Positions 50,624-59,348 of a stretch of 64,000 nt of DNA are shown here, piece by piece. The notes under the pieces were generated by a model, which had not been told where the DNA came from, made no database searches, and saw only the letters and a list, made by a program, of their open reading frames with translations. The position numbers and the translations under genes were made by a program. The stretch covers positions 1 to 64,000 of the forward strand of contig JAAERN010000084.1 of assembly GCA_024230295.1 (NCBI GenBank), in the 5' to 3' direction. Each line of letters starts with the position of its first letter. Position 1 is the first letter of the stretch. The DNA is from Planctomycetota bacterium. Lineage in GTDB: Bacteria > Planctomycetota > Phycisphaerae > Phycisphaerales > SM1A02.

Positions 50624-51142
50624 ATGTCCATCAACTACCTGACTCTTCCCACCGGCCCAGAGCCGCCTCGCATTCTCAATGCCGTAATCGAAATCCCACC
50701 AGGAAGCGCAAACAAGTACGAGTACGACAAAGAACTCAACGTCTTTAGACTCGACCGGACTCTCTTCAGCCCGGTTCACTATCCGGGCGCATATGGATTC
50801 GTTCCACGCACACTGGCCGAAGATGGTGACCCTCTCGATATTCTGGTTCTGCTCGACGGCCACTGCTTCACCGGCGCACTCATTGAAGTTCGCCCACTCG
50901 GCGTTCTTGAAATGAAGGACGACAAAGGACTGGACCACAAGATTCTTGCGGTACCAACAACTGATCCTCGCAAATCAGAACTACTGGGTCTGCAGAATGT
51001 TCCACGACATACGCTTCGTGAAATCGACTACTTCTTCCACATCTACAAGGATCTGGAAGGAAAGTTCGCAGACACCTATGGATGGCATGATCGTGTCGAT
51101 GCGTACAAGATCATCGAAGATGCCATCCAGCGCTATGGTTGA
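50624..51142 (+). CDS. ppa: Inorganic pyrophosphatase (family I)
   Basis: 172 aa cytoplasmic hydrolase of pyrophosphate. It shows the metal-binding signature DGDPLDILVL, plus IEIPPGSANKYEYD, the YPGAYGFVPRT loop and DYFFHIYKDLE. AGGGAG lies seven bases before the ATG. The stop overlaps the end of the convergent large secreted-protein gene by ten bases. Confidence 0.96.
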   Translation: MSINYLTLPTGPEPPRILNAVIEIPPGSANKYEYDKELNVFRLDRTLFSPVHYPGAYGFVPRTLAEDGDPLDILVLLDGHCFTGALIEVRPLGVLEMKDDKGLDHKILAVPTTDPRKSELLGLQNVPRHTLREIDYFFHIYKDLEGKFADTYGWHDRVDAYKIIEDAIQRYG

Positions 51143-54100
51143 CCTGGACATCCAACCCGCATGCCTTCGATCACTTCCATGAGATCAAACAGATCAACGC
51201 GGAAGTCGCCCTTGCCTGGGCCAAAGTCACACCGTGCCGATTGGCTCAATGGCTTGACATCACCCCAAGCCATCAACACTGCGAGCAAGTCACGCACATC
51301 AACGAGGCCATCGCCAGTGACCTCCGTCGGGCACGCGTCCGGCATGCCCTGTAGGAAGTTGCCGCAAATATCAAGCACGCCATCCCCGTCGTAGTCATAG
51401 TCGCACTCAAGTGCGATCTGAATACCGTCATGCACGCCGTTTCCGTCACAGTCATTCCATGGCTGAACCAACTGGCAAGACGATCCTGCCATGGATAGAT
51501 CCGTCTCTGCAAAACCGTACGGAATATAGTTTCCGTCCGAGAGACCCACGGTGCACTCTGGTGGCGTGATATTGAGCCATGCCATCTCAACCACACCAGA
51601 TTCGTACAACGCTATCTGGAAACTGGCATTGCCAATGCCGGGAATGAAGAAGGGGACGTCGTCCCACGTCACAACAAAGACGCCAGAAGCAGGCGAGTTC
51701 ACCCACACAACCCCACCATCAGCCGGAATGAGATCCACAAACAGTCCGCTGATACGCGGCTGTGAGAAATGCTCAGGCAATGAGAAGTTGTATCCGTAAT
51801 CAGCAGTCCCAAATGTGAGGCTGCCATTGCTGTTCACAAACAGGTCAGACCACACCGACCCTGCATAGGCAAAGTCAAAGCCGATGGCGACAAGTGCATT
51901 GTCGTCATCCTCGAGTTGAAGCACTGTGGGGTTCACAGCTTCATACAGGAAGCCACTGGTTGGCTCAGAACACACTTGCCATTGAGGCGGTGTAGAAGAG
52001 TTCGTCGGAGTGAAGGTGACTCGCTGGTACGGCAGATCGAAGTCCCCAAGGAAATACTCGCTCGCCCAGAAGGGATCCCCCGCCGGCGTAGCCTCACAGA
52101 CGTCCAGCACGCCATTCTGATTGCAATCTTCGGCTTCTACCACCGGCCTCGCCACGCAATCAAACGCATTCGAGAGATCTGTGAGCGCAAACGGCTGCGG
52201 AATCCCGCCACCGAATGAAGGGCCAGCAATACCTGTTGTTGCCGTCAAAGACGGCCAAGACATCTCAATCGCACCATCTGGATGAATCACCAACTGAAGA
52301 GTGTTCAAAGTCCCAGCCACCTCCCACTCAGGAACGTCTATCCACGAAACCACAAATGAGTTCGCAGGGCCGATGCCATAGAGAACACTTCCTCCGGCGG
52401 TGGGATCGAGATCATCAAACAGAACACTGAGCCGGGGCAAACTGAAATGCTCCGCCAAGTTCTCCTCATACACAGTGTCGCCTTCCCCGAATGTCACATA
52501 GCCATTGCTGCCAATCCACAGATTGGTATACGTCGTGCCTCCAAATTCGAAGTCAAAAGGTATTGCGACGCTTTGTGACTCATCATCAGCCAGAAAGAGT
52601 TGCGTGTGATTCATCGGATCAATCCACACGTCATACGCTGTTTGTGTACAGAGACTCCAATTCGAAGAACCATTCTCTATCGGGACGAGTCGTATTCCCA
52701 AGCCTTGCAGATCTATACCGCCAAAGAACCATTCAACCATCCAGTCAGAGCCTTCGGCGCTCCCATCCGGAAGTTGGCATTCATCTAGCACTCCGTTTCC
52801 ATCGCAGTCAGCAGCTGGATCACTCGCCAATTGGCACACATCAAGAACACCGTCGCCGTCGCAATCGTTCCCGCTCGGATCAGCCGCGATATCACAACTA
52901 TCTAACTGGCCATTCTCATCGCAATCCAGAAACCAGTCATAACGTAACTGGCACGCATCCATCTCTCCATCTGCGTCACAGTCATGCTGTCCCGGCTCCA
53001 ATAGCAGTTCCATGGCATCAAACCGACCGTTTTCGTTGCAATCGCCATCCCCATCAACATCTGGCACATCAATGAGTATGACACCGCCATGGCCATCCTC
53101 TCGGAGAGGATCGCCAACGATGAGCGTGGTCGTTTCAAATCCCCAGTCAGGTACCACAGACAGACTCAGATCGACACTTGCTCCAAGCCCACCATCTGCG
53201 AAACGAGGCAGGTCGAGCCGGAAGAAGTCATCTCCTTCTTCATCCTCTTCATCTTCGCCCGAGTACGCAAAAAGTGCGCCGCTCTGCATCCCATCATCAG
53301 GCGATACCCAGGAAGGCGATCCAAATATGACCGCTCCAAGAGAGTCCCCATCGTCTTCCCCATCGTGATCAGAATCCACATCGTCGAGATACCCCGCCAC
53401 GCTCGATCCGGCGCGATGCCACGGACCACCACTTATTGATACGACCTTGCCAGTCTCACTGAGGTATGCCGTGCCATCAACATCCAAGGAAAACAACCAC
53501 ACCGCACCGGCTAGAGCGCCGAGTTCACCATCACCCGGTGCACCGACAGCCATACCTTGGGGGCTCTGATCTATGCGTGAGTGCCCGATACAGACAGCAG
53601 CTCCGAACTCATCTCCAGCATGCCCTTCTGGATTCTCAATCTGCTGAATCAGAGGCCACTCGCCATCGCTATCTGCAAAGAGATACACAGCACCACCGCT
53701 ACTCCGCTTTGGCTCACCTACCACAATGAGTCCTGATTCAATCGCAACCGAAGAGCCAAACCGGGCAGCCGCCTCAACATGCGGTCCCGCGGTCAGTGTT
53801 GCTCGCTCAAGAAACACACCATCTTCACGTTCGAAGACCCATGCGGCTCCAGCATGATCGTCAATACTCTGGATATCAGCCCCCCACCCGCCGACAACGA
53901 TGACATCACCGTCGATCGCCACATCCCAACCAAAGTAGTCGCCTTCCATCTGGCCAACAGGCGCAAGCAGAGCATCCGACGTCACCACGCCACCCGGGCT
54001 TTCTGGAATCGTGAATACCCATGCAACTCCAGCGTTCACGCCGGCGCGGTCATCACTCCAGGATCCCACCACAACAGTTGCACCGTCTATATCAACGGCA

Positions 54101-54438
54101 CTTCCAAAGCGACTTCCTGCAATCGGAACAGAAGGAGCAAGGCGGCACAGAAATTCCCAAGACCAAGGCAATCCCTCGAGCGTTGCCTCACCAGCAATCC
54201 GCTGATAGACATCAACGGCACCGCCGACGGGCCCGCTTGTATCGACATCAAACGGGCGACCGACAACAGCGAGGTTTCCAGAAATGGCTACCGCAGCGCC
54301 ATGGCCCCCACCTGGGGTTGAACTGGGAAGCTCCACAACCTGCACAACATCTGAAAGGCCACCCGAGTCCGGAGACCCCTGCTCCGCCGCCACGAGGAGC
54401 CCAAGCCCCACCATTGATATCGCGATTGTCATTGTCAT
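51133..54438 (-). CDS. Large secreted FG-GAP and calcium-repeat protein with dockerin-like C-terminus
   Basis: 1101 aa. A signal peptide (about residues 1-19, TMTIAISMVGLGLLVAA) precedes beta-propeller FG-GAP-type repeats to about residue 430 (GSRFGSAVDIDGATVVVGS, GAAWVFEREDG and DEFGAAVCIG). Next comes an Asp/Cys-rich block of thrombospondin-3-like calcium repeats (DCDENGQLDSC, DCDGDGVLDVCQ and DCDGNGVLDECQ). Two similar beta domains of about 170 residues follow (VWIDPMNHTQLFLADDE and LYEAVNPTVLQLEDDDN). The end is dockerin-like: VTGDGLVDVRDLLAVLMAWG, then FRVDLFDLMEVI. Likely surface or matrix protein. The start at 54438 excludes 43 upstream residues unlike a signal peptide. Confidence 0.88.
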   Translation of the reverse strand: MTMTIAISMVGLGLLVAAEQGSPDSGGLSDVVQVVELPSSTPGGGHGAAVAISGNLAVVGRPFDVDTSGPVGGAVDVYQRIAGEATLEGLPWSWEFLCRLAPSVPIAGSRFGSAVDIDGATVVVGSWSDDRAGVNAGVAWVFTIPESPGGVVTSDALLAPVGQMEGDYFGWDVAIDGDVIVVGGWGADIQSIDDHAGAAWVFEREDGVFLERATLTAGPHVEAAARFGSSVAIESGLIVVGEPKRSSGGAVYLFADSDGEWPLIQQIENPEGHAGDEFGAAVCIGHSRIDQSPQGMAVGAPGDGELGALAGAVWLFSLDVDGTAYLSETGKVVSISGGPWHRAGSSVAGYLDDVDSDHDGEDDGDSLGAVIFGSPSWVSPDDGMQSGALFAYSGEDEEDEEGDDFFRLDLPRFADGGLGASVDLSLSVVPDWGFETTTLIVGDPLREDGHGGVILIDVPDVDGDGDCNENGRFDAMELLLEPGQHDCDADGEMDACQLRYDWFLDCDENGQLDSCDIAADPSGNDCDGDGVLDVCQLASDPAADCDGNGVLDECQLPDGSAEGSDWMVEWFFGGIDLQGLGIRLVPIENGSSNWSLCTQTAYDVWIDPMNHTQLFLADDESQSVAIPFDFEFGGTTYTNLWIGSNGYVTFGEGDTVYEENLAEHFSLPRLSVLFDDLDPTAGGSVLYGIGPANSFVVSWIDVPEWEVAGTLNTLQLVIHPDGAIEMSWPSLTATTGIAGPSFGGGIPQPFALTDLSNAFDCVARPVVEAEDCNQNGVLDVCEATPAGDPFWASEYFLGDFDLPYQRVTFTPTNSSTPPQWQVCSEPTSGFLYEAVNPTVLQLEDDDNALVAIGFDFAYAGSVWSDLFVNSNGSLTFGTADYGYNFSLPEHFSQPRISGLFVDLIPADGGVVWVNSPASGVFVVTWDDVPFFIPGIGNASFQIALYESGVVEMAWLNITPPECTVGLSDGNYIPYGFAETDLSMAGSSCQLVQPWNDCDGNGVHDGIQIALECDYDYDGDGVLDICGNFLQGMPDACPTEVTGDGLVDVRDLLAVLMAWGDVKPLSQSARCDFGPGKGDFRVDLFDLMEVIEGMRVGCPGQP

Positions 54439-54548
54439 GAGCGAGTTATTCCCTGTTATACACCGAGTATGTGGGCGAACGTCTGCATGTGCAACCGACC
54501 CCCGAAATCTGTTGAAAAAGTGGTCCTTCGGTTGCCTTCTAACGGCTT

Positions 54549-54980
54549 TTACTGCTCGCTGCCCCATGACCAGCCCCGAGACTGCTTTTTCTGCCCCTGC
54601 CGCCCTTTCGCCTCACGGCGGCGGACCTTGCTCGCCCGCGTGGGGCGGGTCGCTCGGCGGACCCTATTCGGTACCAGCCCCCCCTGAATCAACCCCACCA
54701 ACCGCTCACAGGCCTCGGCGATATTGTCCCGCTGGCTTCGGTGCCGACCGCACACGACGCGGATCGTTCCGTCACGCCCAAGTCGATGGGCCAGTCTGGC
54801 TCGAAGAAGCCGCCGCCTTGGCTCTCCCAATGCCTCGCAAGCCTCGATATCCAGCAGGATCGTCACGCGGGTCTGAATTCGATTGACACGCTGGCCACCA
54901 GGGCCGCTTGCGGTCGACGTCGTCATCCGGAGATCCTTGCCAGGGATCGTCAGCCGCTTGTTGATAACCAGATCGTCCAT
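54549..54980 (-). CDS. arfB: Alternative ribosome-rescue factor / peptidyl-tRNA hydrolase ArfB
   Basis: 143 aa. A GGQ domain (SGPGGQRVNR near residue 26) is followed by RLLRARLAHRLGRDGTIRV and a basic C-terminal tail (residues 105-140, rich in Arg and Lys) that enters the empty mRNA channel of stalled ribosomes. This domain plus tail is the mark of ArfB/YaeJ against full release factors. It is divergent from the RNA methyltransferase gene. Confidence 0.93.
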   Translation of the reverse strand: MDDLVINKRLTIPGKDLRMTTSTASGPGGQRVNRIQTRVTILLDIEACEALGEPRRRLLRARLAHRLGRDGTIRVVCGRHRSQRDNIAEACERLVGLIQGGLVPNRVRRATRPTRASKVRRREAKGRQGQKKQSRGWSWGSEQ

Positions 54981-55107
54981 CCGTATCCCCGTCGCTCGCT
55001 ACCTGCGATACTCCCTGCTGCTACCCAACGCCGTCCCACCACATCATCGACCCGACGGCCCCCCTGCCATCAAAGGGGCGCCGTCAACGAGTACAGAGTC
55101 AGCCCAC

Positions 55108-56289
55108 ATGGATCCCGCTCAGGCATCAACGCTGCGATTGACGTGCGCTCACGGACAACACGAGATGCTTGCCGCCGAGGTGGGCCAGCTTGATCGGACG
55201 GTTCTTGCGAGTGATCGTACCGGCGTGGAACTTCGCGGCGATTTACTCGAAGCCATGCGGCTCAATCTGCTCTCCAGAGTCGCCATGCGGGTGCTCTACC
55301 TACTCGATTCCTTTCCGTGCAATCATCCAGATCAACTCGAGCGCGGTGCAGGGAAGATTCCATGGGAAACGATCATTCCATGCAGCGGATACCTGAGCGT
55401 TACGTCGACGATCAAGAATCCAAGCATCGACAACACGATGTTCGCCAACCTCAGGCTCAAGGACGCCATCGTGGACCGAATTCGCAAGGTTCACGGACGC
55501 CGCCCGGACTCGGGGCCGCTCCGCAATGGGGTTGTTGTTCATCTGCACTGGCATGGGGACACGGCGCAGATCTGGATCGACACCTCTGGAGATAAACTCT
55601 CGGATCGCGGATATCGCAAGATGCCGCATCAAGCGCCCCTCCGCGAAACACTTGCTGCAGCCATTCTGATGCGAGCCGGCTATTGCGGCGAGGCCCCGCT
55701 GGTCATCCCCATGTGCGGAAGCGGGACGCTGGCAATCGAGGCGGCTCTAATAGCCACAAGTAGACCACCGGGGCTGCTTCGCAATCGATTTGGATTTCAA
55801 CATCTTCTCGGCTATGACCGTGCCGACTACGAGTCGATCAGAAGAGAACTCACTCCGCGCCGCGCTCGCCGCGCCAGTGCACCAAACCCGGTCATCATTG
55901 CCAACGACATCGATCCGGCTGCGATCGAGGCCACGCAAAAGAACGCCGAGACAGCAGGCGTCGCCCACCTCATCAAAACCAGCGTCTGTGACTTTGCCGA
56001 TACCCCGCTCCCGGACGACCCGGGGATCGTGATCCTGCACCCTGAATATGGTTTGAGGCTGGGAGAAGAGGCGGACCTTCGCGAGACCTACTCCCGAATG
56101 GGCGATTTCTTCAAGCAGCGATGCGGTGGATGGTCTGGCTGGATATTCACCGGAAATCTTGAACTCGCCAAGGTGGTCGGGCTACGGACATCGTGCCGAG
56201 TGCCCTTCAAGCACGCCAGCATCGATGCCAGGCTGCTTGGTTATGAACTCTGGAAGGGATCCCGAGAACAGACGGCTTCAGACACATGA
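55108..56289 (+). CDS. THUMP-type rRNA/tRNA methyltransferase-like protein with altered catalytic motif
   Basis: 393 aa. An N-terminal THUMP-containing part (LRLTCAHGQHEMLAAEV, then QIWIDTSGDKLSDRGYRK) precedes a Rossmann methyltransferase domain with SAM motif VIPMCGSGTLAIEAAL and acidic NDIDPAAIEATQKNAE. This is the RlmL/TrmN layout. The catalytic (N/D)PPY motif is replaced by HPEYGLRLG at residues 311-314, so activity is uncertain. The ATG at 55108 starts right at the family N-terminus. The stop overlaps the SGNH hydrolase gene (ATGA). Confidence 0.88.
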   Translation: MDPAQASTLRLTCAHGQHEMLAAEVGQLDRTVLASDRTGVELRGDLLEAMRLNLLSRVAMRVLYLLDSFPCNHPDQLERGAGKIPWETIIPCSGYLSVTSTIKNPSIDNTMFANLRLKDAIVDRIRKVHGRRPDSGPLRNGVVVHLHWHGDTAQIWIDTSGDKLSDRGYRKMPHQAPLRETLAAAILMRAGYCGEAPLVIPMCGSGTLAIEAALIATSRPPGLLRNRFGFQHLLGYDRADYESIRRELTPRRARRASAPNPVIIANDIDPAAIEATQKNAETAGVAHLIKTSVCDFADTPLPDDPGIVILHPEYGLRLGEEADLRETYSRMGDFFKQRCGGWSGWIFTGNLELAKVVGLRTSCRVPFKHASIDARLLGYELWKGSREQTASDT

Positions 56290-57122
56290 GTCTCATTACA
56301 CCACTGTTTCTGAGTGCAGCCGCAACGCTTGCCAGCGAGCCCTTGGACGTAGCCATTATCGGTGCGAGCGCATCCGCTGGCTGGGGAGTCGTCGTCGACG
56401 CGGCGCCGAGCGAGATGCCAACGCCCATTCGCCATCGCCATCTCGATCTTGCATCCGCTATCGAAGCCTCCCTCGGCGCGGAACACGCGGATATCTCACG
56501 ACATGTGGATGCCATGTTCTTCAGCCGGCCGCTGGTAACCGGCGCCGCAGAAGTCACTGCCGCTATCGCGGAAAAACCAGATGCCGTTGTCGGCATCGAC
56601 TTTCTCTTCTGGTATTCGTACGGAGACATTCCACAACTCCGCAGCGGGCAAGACGAAATTGGAGTTCGAATCGCCATGCTTGAGCAGGGACTCAAGCAAC
56701 TTGATCGCCTGAACGTACCCCTGCTGATCGGAAATCTGCCGGACGTCGCTGATGCCGCTGATGTCAAGCCGATTGCGCTCCTGAGTGCTTCGCAAGTTCC
56801 TTCCGAATCGGCCCTGAAAGCCCTCAACAACAGGATCGCAACGTGGGCCGCGCAGCATGACAAGGTCACACTCATTCCACTGGCGGCCACGATGGAAGCG
56901 TTGCAGCACGGCAACGAACTACGCGTGGGCACCACAGTGTGGCCGGAAGATGACACATACCTCCAATACGATCAACTTCACCCCTCGGTCAGTGGATTAC
57001 TGTTTCTTGCAGCAGTGATCGCCACAGAACTGGACGATGGCATCGAAGGAGTAACTGCCGAGGTTGATCCCGTACAACTCCGACGCCTGGTTGAATTTAC
57101 TCCGGACGAACCAACACCATGA
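56286..57122 (+). CDS. Secreted SGNH/GDSL-type hydrolase-like protein
   Basis: 278 aa. A short hydrophobic start (LITPLFLSAAATLAS) reads as a signal peptide. Block I is AIIGASASAGWG with the likely nucleophile Ser, block III GNLPD and block V DQLHPS with Asp and His. Block II (GIDFLFW) is poorly conserved, so the Gly/Asn oxyanion residues are not certain. It is coupled at both ends by ATGA overlaps. Substrate unknown; esterase or acetylhydrolase activity is the family norm. Confidence 0.72.
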   Translation: MSLITPLFLSAAATLASEPLDVAIIGASASAGWGVVVDAAPSEMPTPIRHRHLDLASAIEASLGAEHADISRHVDAMFFSRPLVTGAAEVTAAIAEKPDAVVGIDFLFWYSYGDIPQLRSGQDEIGVRIAMLEQGLKQLDRLNVPLLIGNLPDVADAADVKPIALLSASQVPSESALKALNNRIATWAAQHDKVTLIPLAATMEALQHGNELRVGTTVWPEDDTYLQYDQLHPSVSGLLFLAAVIATELDDGIEGVTAEVDPVQLRRLVEFTPDEPTP

Positions 57123-57868
57123 CGGACCCCGACACCAAGCGGGCTGACATCCGCGACCTCGGTCCCGCCGGCGTCTTGGCAGCCCTGTGGCTCATCTGCC
57201 CAGCACTGCTGGGGTTCCTTCTCTTGGCAAAGCTGAGCATGGCGTCCGAGTGGCTCGAATCGCTCGGCACAAGTGCCCCCATTGTGTTCGCAATCGTGTT
57301 CGCCGTCACAAGCGGGCTCGGTCTACTTCCAACCTATGCGCAGGCGGTCGTCGGCGGGTGGGTCTTTGGGTTGAGTGTCGGATTGACCGCTGCACTCGGC
57401 GGTTTCGTGGGTGGTGCGCTCATTGGATGGCTCACAGCAAGACTTGTCTCGAAACATCGCGTTGAACGAGCTATCGAGCGGCACCCGCACGCGAGCATCA
57501 TCAGACGAGCCCTTCTTGGCGGAGGATTCTGGCGGACGTCTGCCCTCGTGACCCTCATTCGAATCCCACCAAATTCGCCATTTGCGCTGACGAATCTCGT
57601 TCTTGCTGCATGCGGCGTCCGACTCGGTATTCACCTCCTCGGCACCGCCGTTGGGATGACGCCTCGAACCGCGATTATCGTCGGGCTCGCAGCTGCTGGC
57701 GCCGCGTCGGGGGCTGAAGATCTCCAAGCCTTCGTCACAGAAGGGCCCGGCCCCTGGATTCTGGTTGGCGGCATTGTGACTCTGCTCATCGCGCTCTCCA
57801 TCATCGCATCAATCGCGAAGAAAGCGGTGGCAAAGTTTGCGTCAGATCAGCAACCGCCCCCTGCGTGA
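57119..57868 (+). CDS. TVP38/TMEM64 (VTT-domain) membrane protein
   Basis: 249 aa with five to six membrane helices. The VTT core is visible: GLLPTYAQAVVGGWVFGLSV, GGFVGGALIGWLTARLV and the RIPPNSPFALTNLVLAA loop. VTT proteins include DedA relatives and lipid scramblases. It is coupled to the SGNH gene (ATGA), so both may act on membrane or envelope lipids (inference). The C-terminus is basic. Confidence 0.88.
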   Translation: MTDPDTKRADIRDLGPAGVLAALWLICPALLGFLLLAKLSMASEWLESLGTSAPIVFAIVFAVTSGLGLLPTYAQAVVGGWVFGLSVGLTAALGGFVGGALIGWLTARLVSKHRVERAIERHPHASIIRRALLGGGFWRTSALVTLIRIPPNSPFALTNLVLAACGVRLGIHLLGTAVGMTPRTAIIVGLAAAGAASGAEDLQAFVTEGPGPWILVGGIVTLLIALSIIASIAKKAVAKFASDQQPPPA

Positions 57869-57928
57869 TCGCATCCAAAGATGCGCCGCGGGCCAACAAT
57901 GCTCGTTCGACCGCACAGTTTCACTGCA

Positions 57929-59248
57929 CTACTCCCACTCTTGAAGTACCTGCAAGAGATCAAACACATCGACGTCGCCTGTCCCATCCACATCAGAAAG
58001 ACATACGCATGTCTCACAGGGACCGAAGTCGCTGATCACGAGAATCAAATCACTTCGATCCACAGCCCCGCTTCCATCGATGTCCGTTGAAACTGAAATC
58101 GAAAGATCACAGCTTCCACCCTCAATGATCGACAGAAACGCCTCGATGTCGTCCTGCACTCTCGTGTGAAACTCCATCGAGATGTTGCTGTAGTAGTTCG
58201 GCGCGCAGGTGTGACAATAGGACATGATCGTTCCGCCCCACGCCGAAGTGCAGTCACCATTGCCACATCCGTCGATTGGCGGTGACATCTCATGCGTATG
58301 CCGCGCTCCGAGATTGTGTCCCACTTCGTGCGATACGACGAGCAGGTCCCAGATATTCCACGAGTGCGATGGCGGAGGATTCGCGAAGGTCCCGTCAATG
58401 CCTGATGCATAGGAGTATCCATAAAACTGACATATGGAACTTCGCCATGCCAGACCGGAGCTTGCTGGCTCGCTGGAGCCTGAAAGCAGATGAGCCAAGT
58501 GGCGGTCAGGGTGCGGATCATTGGCGTTCCATTCCGCCTGAAACTGATCCAGAAGGTCGGCATCTTGCTCGGATGGATCGTAGGGGTCTGATGCATCAGC
58601 CCACGTTCTCGTGTAGGCAATTTGTAGGGTGATATCGAGGTCTGCCGAGTAGATCACCGAGACCGCTGCAGCCAACTCAATGATGTAGGCCGTGGCAGCA
58701 TCAGGGTCACCGCCAAACGCATCGTTCGTAAATTCCCAATCCGAGTCGAACGCAATTCGTACTTGGCGACAGCCCGATCGCGGCGTGCCATGGTTTCGAG
58801 CCGCTCGCTTGTCAGGCAAATTGAACGGCTGCGGTGGCTCCAATGAAGCCAGTCCTCCGCACGGCCGCCGATCCTCAATGCCAGCAGCAGCGTCGCCTTC
58901 AAGAAGCATGTCGCCGTCAATCGTCACCCGGCGAAATTCGCCGTGCCGCCGAGTCCAACCGTGGACATGGTCTGAACCACCGCTCAAGAACAGGAGGCCA
59001 TCATCCAGTTCGGCTTGCCAAAAACGCTGGTCACCGACCTGAGCAGACCGTCGACCACTGGCTCCCACAACCTCGAGCCGGCAATCGGGACTCAGTGGAA
59101 GCACCTGCTCTAGGGTGATCTTCCGCTCCATCGCCCCATCGCGGAGGCTCGCCTCCACTCGGGGCTCACCGCCAGCCAAAGCGTCAAGAAGCGGGATTGC
59201 ACCCTCCGTGCATACCACCACAGCCAGAACCGTAGTACTCAACATCAT
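57929..59248 (-). CDS. Secreted metzincin metalloprotease with dockerin-like C-terminus
   Basis: 439 aa. The signal peptide is MLSTTVLAVVVCTEG. A propeptide-like part runs to about residue 150. The catalytic domain has HEVGHNLGARH at about residues 307-317 and a Met-turn TIMSYC near residue 337, together the mark of reprolysin-type M12 enzymes. The C-terminus carries two Asp-rich calcium loops (DIDGSGAVDRSDLILV and DVDGTGDVDVFDLLQV), as in other secreted proteins here. The ATG at 59248 is preferred to an upstream TTG. It should degrade extracellular protein. Confidence 0.9.
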   Translation of the reverse strand: MMLSTTVLAVVVCTEGAIPLLDALAGGEPRVEASLRDGAMERKITLEQVLPLSPDCRLEVVGASGRRSAQVGDQRFWQAELDDGLLFLSGGSDHVHGWTRRHGEFRRVTIDGDMLLEGDAAAGIEDRRPCGGLASLEPPQPFNLPDKRAARNHGTPRSGCRQVRIAFDSDWEFTNDAFGGDPDAATAYIIELAAAVSVIYSADLDITLQIAYTRTWADASDPYDPSEQDADLLDQFQAEWNANDPHPDRHLAHLLSGSSEPASSGLAWRSSICQFYGYSYASGIDGTFANPPPSHSWNIWDLLVVSHEVGHNLGARHTHEMSPPIDGCGNGDCTSAWGGTIMSYCHTCAPNYYSNISMEFHTRVQDDIEAFLSIIEGGSCDLSISVSTDIDGSGAVDRSDLILVISDFGPCETCVCLSDVDGTGDVDVFDLLQVLQEWE

Positions 59249-59348
59249 TGGTTCAACAATACGGCTGAACGGAGCCTCTCGCAATCAACACTCGCGAGAC
59301 CTAATCGTCTCGGTTGCCATCACCGCCGCTCCTCGGTCCACCGCTGCC

